From Kosakonia pseudosacchari (lineage in GTDB: Bacteria > Pseudomonadota > Gammaproteobacteria > Enterobacterales > Enterobacteriaceae), in NCBI RefSeq assembly GCF_900184035.1, contig NZ_FXWP01000025.1, positions 496,001-560,000 on the forward strand: a DNA stretch of 64,000 nt. The letters run 5' to 3'. Positions 31,736 to 40,038 of the stretch are shown here, in pieces; the stretch's first letter is position 1, and each line of letters opens with the position of its first letter. A program made the translations under genes and the position numbers. The notes under the pieces were generated by a model, which had not been told where the DNA came from, made no database searches, and worked only from the letters and a program-made list of their open reading frames with translations.

Positions 31736-31753
31736 ATGATCGTTTTATGACGA
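31736..31753 (-). promoter_or_regulatory. Possible Pho box upstream of phnC
   Basis: On the minus strand TCGTCAT-AAAA-CGATCAT resembles the PhoB box (two CTGTCAT repeats with a 4-bp spacer), five of seven matches in each half. It lies 50 bp upstream of the phnC start. This would put the transporter under phosphate limitation control. Confidence 0.4.
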
Positions 31754-31918
31754 AAAAGCGAACAAATAATGAACGTGGGTGTTTGGCTTAGGTGACGCAA
31801 TTAGGCCGAAGGGGTGAGCTGCCGGTAACGCGGGAGGGATTTTTTCGGTCAGGATACCGTGTCGCATCCCTGCCAAAAAGCGTTAAAGTAAACCGACTTT
31901 TCATCAGGAGGAAACCGC

Positions 31919-32290
31919 ATGGCAAATATCCTGCACGGTGTTGCCCTTTTATGCATCGCCATTGTGGTGATATTCCTTATCTACAAGGTAACGCGCTGGG
32001 TTCGCCAGCTGTTTATCGAAGCCCATGTGATGAAACACGGCATCGGTGCGAACGCCGATATTATTGCCCTTAAACGTACCAACTGGATGGACAGACGCTC
32101 TGTCTATTGTGAACTGGTGTTGCGCTTCAAAACCCGCGAAGGGCAGGTGGTGCAGGCGAGCGTGTTTCAGTTCCTGGATAGCCGTGAAATTGTGCGCTTT
32201 GCCGAGGGCAACGGCACGACCGTGAAATACTCGCCACAAAATCCGCAACATATTGTGCTGTATGATCGCCCGCTGATTTTAGGCGATTAA
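31919..32290 (+). CDS. Small membrane-anchored protein, DUF3592-like
   Basis: 123 residues: one N-terminal membrane helix (about 5-25), then a soluble part with a beta-strand pattern (ANADIIALKRTNW, VYCELVLRFKTREGQVVQAS, TTVKYSPQNPQHIVLYD). This recalls the DUF3592 family, in which a similar fold ends with a 'V.Y.P.NP' motif. Function unknown. The ATG follows CAGGAGG at 7 nt. It stands alone, divergent from phnC. Confidence 0.75.
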   Translation: MANILHGVALLCIAIVVIFLIYKVTRWVRQLFIEAHVMKHGIGANADIIALKRTNWMDRRSVYCELVLRFKTREGQVVQASVFQFLDSREIVRFAEGNGTTVKYSPQNPQHIVLYDRPLILGD

Positions 32291-32594
32291 TATTCCTGTC
32301 ATCGATCTCGCAGGCGTTATAAATAAAAATAGATACCGCCTGAGTTAATTCTCTTTCGTCCTCACGTCGTCTTTTTAATACCTCTTTATCACTCCACGAT
32401 GAAAACCGGGGCAGATCTATCTGGCTGATCTGTAATGCTTTAACGCATCGGTGCGCCTGATTCTGCAACGTCAGTAATTAAATCCCGCCAGCGTCACAAA
32501 ACCTGGAAAAAACAAGCGACTGCGTTGCACCGGTTGAAATGCACGCTATATGTTAAATTTGTGTTTAAAAAAATGATACCAAAGGGGTTTGTTC
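32291..32594. other. 304-bp intergenic region upstream of the Afu/Fbp-type transporter
   Basis: No gene seen. The stretch is AT-rich near 32320-32390 and before the following gene; a promoter for the downstream transporter should lie within the last 100 bp. No recognised operator. Confidence 0.5.
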
Positions 32595-33683
32595 ATGGAT
32601 AAGAAATTCACTGTTCTGGCCGTGGCGCTGGCGGCGCTCTTTTCCGGCGCCTCGCTGGCTGCCGTGCCTCAGGGGTATCCGGCGGATTACCAGAAAATCG
32701 TAGACGCAGGAACCAAAGAAGGCAAAGTTGTTATTTACTCCACCACCGATACCAAAGCCGCAGGCCCGCTGATCAAGGGTTTTGAGGCGCAGTATCCGGG
32801 CATTAAAGTGGAATATAACGATATGAACAGTACCGAACTGTACAACCGTTATCTTAGCGAACAGGCGTCCGGCGGCGGCAGCGGCGACGTGGTCTGGAGC
32901 TCCTCAATGGATACCGCGCTGAAACTGGCCACTGACTATGCCGCTGAATACGCCTCGCCCGAGCTGGATAAACTGCCCAAGTGGGCGGTCTGGGAGAAAA
33001 AAGCCTACGGCACCACCTATGAGCCGGTGGTCTTTATCTATAACAAACGCCTGATCCCGGCAGGTGATGTGCCGGATTCACACATCGCGCTTGGCAAACT
33101 CATCGCCAGCCAGACCGACAAATTCAAAAGCAAAGTCACCACCTACGATATCGAAAAATCCGGCCTCGGCTTTATGCTCGCCGTGGAAGACAGTAAGCAC
33201 GACAAAGACTATTTCACCCATCTGGCGGATGTGGCGAAGGGCGGTTTAACGGTGCAATCCTCCACCGGCACCATGATGGAGCGTGTCTCTTCGGGTGAAA
33301 ACTTAATTGGCTACAACATCCTGGGGTCTTACGCCGAAGCGCGCGCCAAAGGGGATAACTCGCTGGGCATCTCCTACCCGAAAGATTACGTGCTGGTGCT
33401 GTCGCGCGTGTCGTTTATCAGCGCTGAAGCGGAGCACAGTAACGCCGCGAAATTGTGGTTTGACTATGTGCTTTCTGAAAAGGGGCAGAGCATTCTTGCC
33501 AACCAGGCGGATATCCCCTCGCTGCGTAACGATATTGAAGGCAAAAACGACATTGACGGCATGACCAAACAGCTGGGCGACGCGCTGAAGCCGATTGCGG
33601 TGGATGAGTCGCTGCTGGAGTATCTGGAGCCGAAAAAACGTCTGGAATTTATTAAACAATGGCGCGCTGCCGCCGCTAAATAA
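32595..33683 (+). CDS. ABC transporter periplasmic substrate-binding protein, ferric/AfuA-like
   Basis: 362 residues from the ATG at 32595; an upstream TTG was not chosen. A signal peptide ends near SLA|AVPQG. The fold family (bacterial solute-binding type 1/6; FbpA, AfuA and 2-aminoethylphosphonate-binding relatives) is suggested by VVIYSTTDTKAAGPLIKGFEAQYPGI and the DVVWSSSMD segment. No paired tyrosines of classical ferric-binding proteins were identified, so iron is not proven. EHEC AfuA, in the same family, binds sugar phosphates. It forms an operon with a fused permease and an ATPase. The ligand is unassigned. Confidence 0.85.
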   Translation: MDKKFTVLAVALAALFSGASLAAVPQGYPADYQKIVDAGTKEGKVVIYSTTDTKAAGPLIKGFEAQYPGIKVEYNDMNSTELYNRYLSEQASGGGSGDVVWSSSMDTALKLATDYAAEYASPELDKLPKWAVWEKKAYGTTYEPVVFIYNKRLIPAGDVPDSHIALGKLIASQTDKFKSKVTTYDIEKSGLGFMLAVEDSKHDKDYFTHLADVAKGGLTVQSSTGTMMERVSSGENLIGYNILGSYAEARAKGDNSLGISYPKDYVLVLSRVSFISAEAEHSNAAKLWFDYVLSEKGQSILANQADIPSLRNDIEGKNDIDGMTKQLGDALKPIAVDESLLEYLEPKKRLEFIKQWRAAAAK

Positions 33684-33693
33684 CGCCCTGACG

Positions 33694-33725
33694 GGTTGTG
33701 CGCCGGTTTTGCGTACAACCTTTTT
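33694..33725 (+). terminator. Attenuator-like terminator after the binding-protein gene
   Basis: A 10-bp stem with one G·U pair (arms 33694-33703 and 33711-33720) is followed directly by TTTTT. It lies 11 bp after the binding-protein stop codon and before the permease gene, so it probably reduces permease and ATPase expression relative to the binding protein. Confidence 0.75.
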
Positions 33726-33771
33726 CTCAGCCAGTGGGTTGGCGTGAGGTTCCTGACCAAAGGGATGATGT

Positions 33772-35541
33772 ATGAATAGTGTGCGCAGAAAATGGCAGGG
33801 GTTGCCGCGCGGCGTCATTGTGTTAATCACCGCGCTGGTTATCTATATCCCGCTGTTATTTATTGTGGTGCAGAGTTTTCTCTCGGCACCCTTTTTTGTC
33901 CGTTCTAAGGAACTGAGTCTCGAAGCATTTGAGTTCATTTTTACCGATCCGGATTTCTATCTGGCGCTGAAGTCTGGTTTTATCCTCGCTTTTGGCCTGG
34001 TGTTTATCGCCATTCCGCTGGGCGGCATTCTGGCGTTTTTGATGGTGCGCACCGATTTACCGGGCCGCCGTTTTATTGAGCCGCTGATCCTCGTGCCGAT
34101 TTTTGTTTCACCGATGGTGCTCGGCTTTGGTTATGTGGTGGCGGCCGGGCCGGTGGGCTTTTTCTCGCGCTGGGCGCAGGAGTTAATCGGCTTTGTGCCG
34201 TGGAACATCTACTCGATGTTTAGCATCGTGGTGATTGCCGGGCTCACGCATGTTCCCCACGCTTATCTCTATATCTCCTCGGCGCTGCGCAGCGTCGGTT
34301 CTGACGTGGAAGAAGCCGCGCGTACCGTTGGCGCATCGCCGTTAAAGGTGATGACCGCCGTCAGCCTGCCGATGGTTCGCCCGTCAATTTTGTACGCCTG
34401 CGTACTGTTGTTCTTCCTTGGGCTGGAGGTGTTCGGCCTGATGCTGGTGCTGGGCGATCCGGAAGGCAACATGGTGCTGGCGACCTATCTGTATAAATTG
34501 ACCAACAAACTGGGTACGCCCTCTTACCATCTGATGGCGGCGGTGGCGGTGGTGCTGATTTGTATCACGATCCCGCTGGTGATGTTGCAACGCCGCCTGA
34601 TGCGTACCGCCAACCGTTTTGTCACCATGAAAGGTAAAGCCTCGCAGGCTCGCGCGCTGCCGCTGGGCAAATGGCGCTGGGTTGCCGGTGCGGTGGTGGT
34701 GGCATGGCTGACGGTTACCATCGGCGTGCCGCTGATTGGCGTCGTGCTGCGGGCGTTTATCTCCAACTGGGGGGTTGGCGTTTCGCTGTGGGATGAGGTG
34801 TCGCTCGATACTTTCCGCAATATCTGGCAGCAACCGAACCTGTTGCGCGCCATCGTCAACTCAATGGCGATTGGTGTTTTTGGTGGCGCACTGGCGGTGA
34901 TCTGTTATCTGTTCGTCGGCATTGCCATGCACCGCAAGCAGGATAACGTGACGCGCTTTCTTGATTACAGCGTGCTGGTTCCCCGCGCGGTGCCGGGGCT
35001 GCTGGCCGGGCTGGCGTTTTTGTGGGTGTTCCTGTTTTTACCGATGTGGCTCGATCAGTCGCTGAAAAACGGCTGGCTTTCCGGGTTGCCGGTGGCCGAG
35101 TGGCTGCGCGAAAACCTGATTGTCTGGCTGCGATCGCTGCGTAACACCATCTTCAGCGTCTGGCTGGCCTACACCGTGGTGTGGATGGCTTACGGTTTGC
35201 GGCTTATCTCCTCAACGCTTTTGCAGGTCGGCCCGGAACTGGAAGAGGCGGCACGCAGCACGGGAGCGACCAGCGGGCAAGTGACCCGCCACGTGACGGT
35301 GCCGCTGTCGCGTTATGGCCTGATTGGCTCCTGGCTGCTGATGTTCCTGATTTTTGAGCGCGAATATTCAACCGGGGTCTATCTGCTGTCGCCCGGGACG
35401 GAAACCATCGGCTCAATGCTGGTGTCGCTGTGGGCGGCAGGGGCGATTGATATTGTCGCCGCGCTGTCGTTTATCAATATTCTGCTGGTGGTCATCGGTC
35501 TTGGTGTGGCCCTGCGCTTTGGAGTGAAATTACATGATTGA
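33772..35541 (+). CDS. ABC transporter permease, fused double-domain (FbpB/AfuB-like)
   Basis: 589-residue inner-membrane protein made of two homologous permease domains, each ending in an EAA-type loop: EEAARTVGASPLKVMTAVSLP (about 180-200) and EEAARSTGATSGQVTRHVTVP (about 490-510). About twelve membrane segments are visible. This fused architecture is usual for ferric-type and related importers. It overlaps the ATPase gene by 8 bp, showing translational coupling. Confidence 0.9.
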   Translation: MNSVRRKWQGLPRGVIVLITALVIYIPLLFIVVQSFLSAPFFVRSKELSLEAFEFIFTDPDFYLALKSGFILAFGLVFIAIPLGGILAFLMVRTDLPGRRFIEPLILVPIFVSPMVLGFGYVVAAGPVGFFSRWAQELIGFVPWNIYSMFSIVVIAGLTHVPHAYLYISSALRSVGSDVEEAARTVGASPLKVMTAVSLPMVRPSILYACVLLFFLGLEVFGLMLVLGDPEGNMVLATYLYKLTNKLGTPSYHLMAAVAVVLICITIPLVMLQRRLMRTANRFVTMKGKASQARALPLGKWRWVAGAVVVAWLTVTIGVPLIGVVLRAFISNWGVGVSLWDEVSLDTFRNIWQQPNLLRAIVNSMAIGVFGGALAVICYLFVGIAMHRKQDNVTRFLDYSVLVPRAVPGLLAGLAFLWVFLFLPMWLDQSLKNGWLSGLPVAEWLRENLIVWLRSLRNTIFSVWLAYTVVWMAYGLRLISSTLLQVGPELEEAARSTGATSGQVTRHVTVPLSRYGLIGSWLLMFLIFEREYSTGVYLLSPGTETIGSMLVSLWAAGAIDIVAALSFINILLVVIGLGVALRFGVKLHD

Positions 35542-36607
35542 GCTGGCGGTAGAAAACCTGCATCTGACCTACGGTGACAACGCGGTGCTAAAAGGTGTCT
35601 CGATGGAGCTGAAACGCGGCGAAGTGGTGTCGCTGCTTGGCCCTTCCGGCAGCGGGAAAACCACGCTGCTGCGCGCTGTCGCCGGGCTGGAAAAACCCAC
35701 CCAGGGGCGGATTACTATTGGTAATAACGTGGTGTACGACGGTACGCCGCGCAGTGAAGTTCCGGCTGAGGAACGCAACCTTGGCCTGGTGTTCCAGTCT
35801 TACGCCTTGTGGCCGCATAAAACGGTGTTCGAGAATGTCGCTTACCCGCTCAAGCTGCGCAAAGTCGGCGCCGCGGAAATCAATACCCGCGTGCAAAGCG
35901 TGCTGGATCAGCTTGGGCTGGGCACGCTTGGCAAGCGCCACCCGCACCAGCTTTCCGGCGGCCAACAGCAGCGCGTGGCGATTGGCCGGGCGCTGGTTTA
36001 CAACCCGCCGGTAATTTTGCTTGATGAGCCGCTCTCGAATCTCGATGCCAAGCTGCGTGAAGAAGCCAGGGTCTTCCTGCGCGAACTGATTGTTAAGCTG
36101 GGGCTGTCGGCACTGATGGTGACGCACGATCAGAATGAAGCAATGGCGATTTCCGATCGCATTTTGCTCCTCAACAACGGAGTGATTGAGCAGCAAGGTA
36201 CGCCGCAGGAGATGTACGCCACGCCGTCGACGCTATTTACCGCCGAGTTTATGGGCAGCAACAACCGGCTACACGGCAAGGTGAGCGAAGTCAGTAACGG
36301 CAGGGCGAGGATTGAAGGGGCGAACTGGGCGCTGTGGGGCGTTGCCGGGCCGGGCGTGCGCGCAGGCCAGGATTGCACGGCGGTGATCCGCGTCGAGAGC
36401 CTGCGGCTGGCGGACTCGCCGCAGGATAACTCGCTGGATTTGCCGATGCTCACCAGCATGTACCTGGGCGATCGCTGGGAGTATCTGTTCCGCACCTCCG
36501 GCGATGATTACGCGATCCGGGTTTACGGCACCCAGCAGCGCAACCAGCAAAACTACCGCGTGGTGCTGCCTGCTGAACAGCTGTGGATCTTCCCGCAAAA
36601 AAGCTAA
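35534..36607 (+). CDS. ABC transporter ATP-binding protein, FbpC/AfuC-like
   Basis: 357 residues. Walker A is GPSGSGKTT, signature LSGGQQQR, Walker B ILLDEPLSNLD and switch His in MVTHDQNEA. The C-terminal part (about 240-357) is a TOBE-type regulatory domain, as in FbpC and PotA-type ATPases. It completes the three-gene importer starting at 32595. A perfect hairpin follows the stop codon. Confidence 0.92.
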   Translation: MIELAVENLHLTYGDNAVLKGVSMELKRGEVVSLLGPSGSGKTTLLRAVAGLEKPTQGRITIGNNVVYDGTPRSEVPAEERNLGLVFQSYALWPHKTVFENVAYPLKLRKVGAAEINTRVQSVLDQLGLGTLGKRHPHQLSGGQQQRVAIGRALVYNPPVILLDEPLSNLDAKLREEARVFLRELIVKLGLSALMVTHDQNEAMAISDRILLLNNGVIEQQGTPQEMYATPSTLFTAEFMGSNNRLHGKVSEVSNGRARIEGANWALWGVAGPGVRAGQDCTAVIRVESLRLADSPQDNSLDLPMLTSMYLGDRWEYLFRTSGDDYAIRVYGTQQRNQQNYRVVLPAEQLWIFPQKS

Positions 36608-36614
36608 GTGTGTA

Positions 36615-36642
36615 AGCACGTACTGACCGTTCAGTACGTGCT
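36615..36642. terminator. Perfect 12-bp hairpin between convergent operons
   Basis: AGCACGTACTGA and TCAGTACGTGCT flank a 4-nt loop. It sits between the stop codon of the ATPase (36607) and that of nrsF (36648). Neither strand has a U-tract, so it is either a weak bidirectional terminator or an RNA 3'-end stabiliser. Confidence 0.5.
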
Positions 36643-36647
36643 GCGCA

Positions 36648-37283
36648 TTACGGCAGTGACACCCATTTGTAACCCAGCGCGATTGTCGCCAGTACAATGG
36701 TGCTGAAGGCGGCGATATGCAGCATCAAATCCGCCAGGCTGATGTGCGTCGGGTGGCAAAGGGTAAGCAGCGTAAGCGCCATGCAGGCGACGCCTGCGCC
36801 CGCCGCCGCCAGGCTGCGCGCCGGGAAAAGCGTGCGCGTGCGGCGCAGGTAAGCAATCACTATCAATGCCATCGGCACGCTGACCGTCACCATAAACAGA
36901 TAGCAATTCGGCCCTTCGACAGCCGTACTTACCGGCAACACGCGGTGCAAATGCAGATTACTGAACGTACCTGCCAGCCACAGCGCTGCCAGTGGCGTAA
37001 ACCATTTCCAGCCCAGCGCGTTGCGCCCGGCGATGCTCAACAGAAACGCATTACGCACCGCCAGCGTCCCGGCGATAAATGTCAGCAGTAATTGCATCAG
37101 CGCCCACCACGCGCCAGGCTGCGACCAGTCGGTCAGCGTGCGGTTGAGGATAAAACCCGCGATAACGCCGCAAGGCAGCGCGAGCGCCACCCAGCTTAGC
37201 GCCCGCCAGCCCGGCTGGAAGGGGCGTTTTACTGGTTCAATGGAACGACCCAATTGTTCAATTAACAGGTCATGATCGGCCAT
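36648..37283 (-). CDS. nrsF: NrsF-type (DUF1109) membrane anti-sigma factor
   Basis: 211-residue membrane protein with six likely helices and a short polar N terminus (ADHDLLIEQLGRSIEPVK), the DUF1109/NrsF pattern. In Caulobacter and relatives NrsF holds the ECF sigma factor SigF at the membrane and releases it on oxidative or metal stress, using conserved cysteines. Cysteines here include those in LPCGVIAG, PNCYLF, VACMAL and TLCHPTH. It overlaps the sigma gene by 14 bp and has its own GGAG site. Function is by family analogy. Confidence 0.85.
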   Translation of the reverse strand: MADHDLLIEQLGRSIEPVKRPFQPGWRALSWVALALPCGVIAGFILNRTLTDWSQPGAWWALMQLLLTFIAGTLAVRNAFLLSIAGRNALGWKWFTPLAALWLAGTFSNLHLHRVLPVSTAVEGPNCYLFMVTVSVPMALIVIAYLRRTRTLFPARSLAAAGAGVACMALTLLTLCHPTHISLADLMLHIAAFSTIVLATIALGYKWVSLP

Positions 37284-37821
37284 GATGTGCTCCTAACCGA
37301 CGAAGATTGCTCAGGGCGCGATGCAACAGAGATTTCACGGCGGCGACCGTCAAATTTTGCTGCGTCGCGGTTTCTGCCAGCGTCATTTCGCGCAGGTGAA
37401 CATGTTCAACCACCTCCCGCTGGCGCGCAGGTAGCTGATTCAGCAGCATGGTCAGCTCATCGTGTGATGGCACTTCCATGCTGGTGGCAGGCAGGGGAAT
37501 ATCCGCCTCGCTTGCCACTTCGCGCTGCTGATGGCGGCCTCGTTTGCGCAGCGCATCCACCGCGCGGGCGTTGGCTATCGCCATCAGCCACGGCAGAAAA
37601 GGCGCGCCCGGATCGTAGGTGTGCCGCACCCGGTGCACGGTGAGCAGCACATCCTGAATCACATCTTCCACCAGCACTTCATCGGCAATCTGTTTGCGGG
37701 CGAGGGAGCGGATAACCGGCACCAGCGCTTTGAGCAGCCGCGTGTAGGCCTGGCTGTCGCCGGACTGCGCCAGCGCCATCAGTTGCGGCCATTCATCGCG
37801 TGCTGCCTCGTTTTTTTCCAT
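37270..37821 (-). CDS. ECF RNA polymerase sigma factor (SigF-like)
   Basis: 183 residues with region 2 (about 20-90: LLKALVPVIRSLARKQIADEVLVEDVIQDVLLTVHRVR, FLPWLMAIANARAVDALRKRGR) and region 4 (about 125-180: LPARQREVVEHVHLREMTLAETATQQNLTVAAVKSLLHRAL). Regions 1.1 and 3 are absent, as in ECF factors. Third gene of a four-gene operon (peroxiredoxin, DsbD-like, sigma, NrsF), 9 bp after the DsbD-like gene and coupled to nrsF. The layout points to control of oxidative stress in the cell envelope. Confidence 0.92.
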   Translation of the reverse strand: MEKNEAARDEWPQLMALAQSGDSQAYTRLLKALVPVIRSLARKQIADEVLVEDVIQDVLLTVHRVRHTYDPGAPFLPWLMAIANARAVDALRKRGRHQQREVASEADIPLPATSMEVPSHDELTMLLNQLPARQREVVEHVHLREMTLAETATQQNLTVAAVKSLLHRALSNLRRLGAHHGRS

Positions 37822-37830
37822 ATCCCGCCT

Positions 37831-39054
37831 TCAGGTTTTTTTCCCGCTGGCCTGCGTTAGCGCGTTAACCACAATGGAAGGGGTTAACACCTGCGGCAAA
37901 ATTTTCGGTGCGCCACCGTCTGCCGGGTAGACCACATACAGCGGTAAACTGCCTTGCCCCAGCTCGTTGAGCGCGTCATCAATATCCGCATTAAATTTGG
38001 TCGAATCCGCCACCATATACAGCGTGCCGGTTTTCGCCAGCGCCGCTTTCACGGCTTGTGTCGAGAGCGAGGTCTTTTCATTCACCTGGCAGGTTATGCA
38101 CCAGGAGGCGGTGAAATTGACAAAGATAGCCTTGCCGTGGCCGCGATTATCCGCCACGGTTTGCGGCGACCATTTGACCTCTTCAATCGTATTGCTTGCC
38201 GCCAGCGGCGCACCGTTTTGCACTATTGAAGGCAGCGGAACAATGGTAGCCAGCAGCAGCGCTGCGGTCAGGGCAAACAGCGCTTTATGACCGCGCCCGG
38301 CAAACCGACGCTGTTGCGCCATGCCGTAAAGCCAGGCGGCGAAACTCACCACCACGGCAGCCGCCAGAATAGCCGCCAGCGCCGTGGTGCCAGCCTGCTG
38401 CGCCAGAACCCACACCAGCCAGCCGAAAGCGCCGAACATGGGAAAAGCCAGCCCGCGTTTAAGCGTATTCATCCATGCGCCGGGGCGCGGCAGCCATTTG
38501 CCGAGCGCCGGAAACAGTGAAATCAGCGTAAACGGAGCGGTAAAACCGAGCGCCAGGGCGATAAATATCACCAGCGCCACGGCGGGTGGTTGCACAAGCG
38601 CGTAGCCGATGGCGCCTGCCATAAAGGGGGCGGCGCATGGGGTGGCGACAATGATTGAGAGCGCACCGGTCAGCGCCGCACGCAGAAATGCCCCGCGTTG
38701 TAGGGTTAACTCGCCGGCGCGTTGTACCGACAGACCGACCTCAAATACGCCGAGCAAATTGAGTGCCGCGCCCAGAATAATCAGCGCCAGAAAGGCGATA
38801 ACCAGCGGCGATTGCAACTGAAAGCCCCAGCCCACGGCGGTTCCCCCGGCGCGTAACGCCAGCAAGACGCCCGCAAGCGCCAGCATGGTCAGCACACAGC
38901 CGAGCAAAAAGCCAAGACCCTCTTTACGGGTTTGCGCCGGGCTTTGCGTATGGCGTAACAGCCCCAGCGCTTTCAGCGAGATAATCGGAAACACACAGGG
39001 CATAAAGTTGAGAATAATGCCGCCTGCGAAGGCGGCGAGCATGGCGGTTAACAT
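37831..39054 (-). CDS. DsbD-like transmembrane electron carrier with C-terminal thioredoxin domain
   Basis: 407 residues. The membrane domain begins at once (about eight helices) and carries the two transport cysteines: Cys20 in NFMPCVFP and a second in ATPCAAPF (about residue 137). The C-terminal thioredoxin-like domain has a CITC motif at 319-322. The N-terminal periplasmic domain of true DsbD is missing, so electrons must go to another periplasmic partner. The peroxiredoxin encoded 40 bp upstream is the obvious candidate (inference). Similar to ScsB/CcdA-DsbD relatives. Confidence 0.88.
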   Translation of the reverse strand: MLTAMLAAFAGGIILNFMPCVFPIISLKALGLLRHTQSPAQTRKEGLGFLLGCVLTMLALAGVLLALRAGGTAVGWGFQLQSPLVIAFLALIILGAALNLLGVFEVGLSVQRAGELTLQRGAFLRAALTGALSIIVATPCAAPFMAGAIGYALVQPPAVALVIFIALALGFTAPFTLISLFPALGKWLPRPGAWMNTLKRGLAFPMFGAFGWLVWVLAQQAGTTALAAILAAAVVVSFAAWLYGMAQQRRFAGRGHKALFALTAALLLATIVPLPSIVQNGAPLAASNTIEEVKWSPQTVADNRGHGKAIFVNFTASWCITCQVNEKTSLSTQAVKAALAKTGTLYMVADSTKFNADIDDALNELGQGSLPLYVVYPADGGAPKILPQVLTPSIVVNALTQASGKKT

Positions 39055-39094
39055 AGCGATTCTCTGATGGATAAATGATGATTAACGGCCCCGT

Positions 39095-39646
39095 TTACGA
39101 ATGCGCGTTGGCATACTGTTTCACCGCTTCCATCGTTTTCTGAATATGCGTCTCCGGGTTTCTGTCAGTGTAGCTCAGCAGGATTTTGCCATCGGGCGCG
39201 ATCACATAGGAGGTGCGATCGGAGAGGGTTTTGCCATTCATTTTCATCAACGTGTCATATTGCGCCGCCACTTTTGCGCCTGGATCGGCGGTGACGGTGA
39301 ATTTATCGCGACACTCCAGTTTGGAGAATTCATCCACCTGGTCGGTGTTGCCAGCCGTCACGCCCACCACTGTCGCACCCAGTTTTTTGAAATCGTCCGT
39401 CGCTTCGGCGAAGGCGTGCGCTTCAATGGTACAACCCTTGCTGAACGCCGCCGGGAAGAAGTAAAGCACTACCGGGCCTTTTTGCAGCGCCTGTTGCAAC
39501 GAGAAGGTGAGCGGCTTTCCGGCCAGCGCGCCTTGCAGTTTAAAATCGGGCGCTTGCGAACCGGTGGGCAGGGCTGCGTGGGCAGTAGCGATGTTCAACA
39601 ATGCAGCGGCGGTGAGACTGAGAACGAGTTTTTTCATCGGGATCAT
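39095..39646 (-). CDS. Exported peroxiredoxin (BCP/AhpC-TSA family)
   Basis: 183 residues from MIPMKKL, a start supported by AGGAG; an earlier in-frame ATG lacks this. A signal peptide ends at AHA|ALPTG. The peroxiredoxin core has FFPAAFSKGCTIEAHAF, where Cys is the peroxidatic residue in the usual BCP position, although the typical 'TPGCT' is replaced by SKGCT. A second cysteine (KLECRDKF) could be the resolving one. Export to the periplasm is unusual for BCP-type enzymes. First gene of the operon with the DsbD-like protein, ECF sigma factor and NrsF. Confidence 0.87.
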   Translation of the reverse strand: MIPMKKLVLSLTAAALLNIATAHAALPTGSQAPDFKLQGALAGKPLTFSLQQALQKGPVVLYFFPAAFSKGCTIEAHAFAEATDDFKKLGATVVGVTAGNTDQVDEFSKLECRDKFTVTADPGAKVAAQYDTLMKMNGKTLSDRTSYVIAPDGKILLSYTDRNPETHIQKTMEAVKQYANAHS

Positions 39647-40038
39647 GTTGCGCTCCTGTAAGGGAAATAAATTAACGCTCAAAGACAGTTCGTTCGAATG
39701 CCGGCAAAAGTTTCGCGCAGCGTTAAAAAAATAGCGTTATTTTGCTGCCAGGCGTGGTGCTTAATGATGAGTGATGCGCATTTTTAAGGTGTGAGGGAAA
39801 ATAATATCAATGAAATATCTGAATTGGTTAAAATGACAAAGAGTGGCCGGGTTTCAAATGAAAATTACCAATTTAGTCTTGTTTGTCATATGATTACAGC
39901 CCTCAGGGGACAGCGATAAAGCGCATGGAATGCGGAGGCGTTAATTCTGGCTTTATTCTCATATGCTACATTTAAGAGGCTTTCCTCTGGCCTGACGGCT
40001 CATCTTTTAACTTCCTTGTATGACGCTGGAAAACTTTA
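39647..40038. other. 392-bp divergent promoter region, peroxiredoxin operon / SgrR-like gene
   Basis: No gene seen. It should contain the start sites of both flanking units. Near the peroxiredoxin side an ECF-like -35 (GAAACTT on the minus strand, about 39711) can be imagined, but no -10 with correct spacing was convincing. A short AGAGG/CCTCT hairpin lies near 39974-39990. No SgrS-like small RNA was recognised. Confidence 0.5.

Noticed and set aside
32595-36607. Naming the transporter fbpABC or afuABC
   Set aside because: Ferric-binding tyrosines were not identified and family members transport iron, sugar phosphates or phosphonates; the ligand cannot be read from the sequence.
39683-40038. 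SgrS-like small RNA divergent from the SgrR-like gene
   Set aside because: No SgrS-type seed, SgrT frame or terminator was found in the divergent region.
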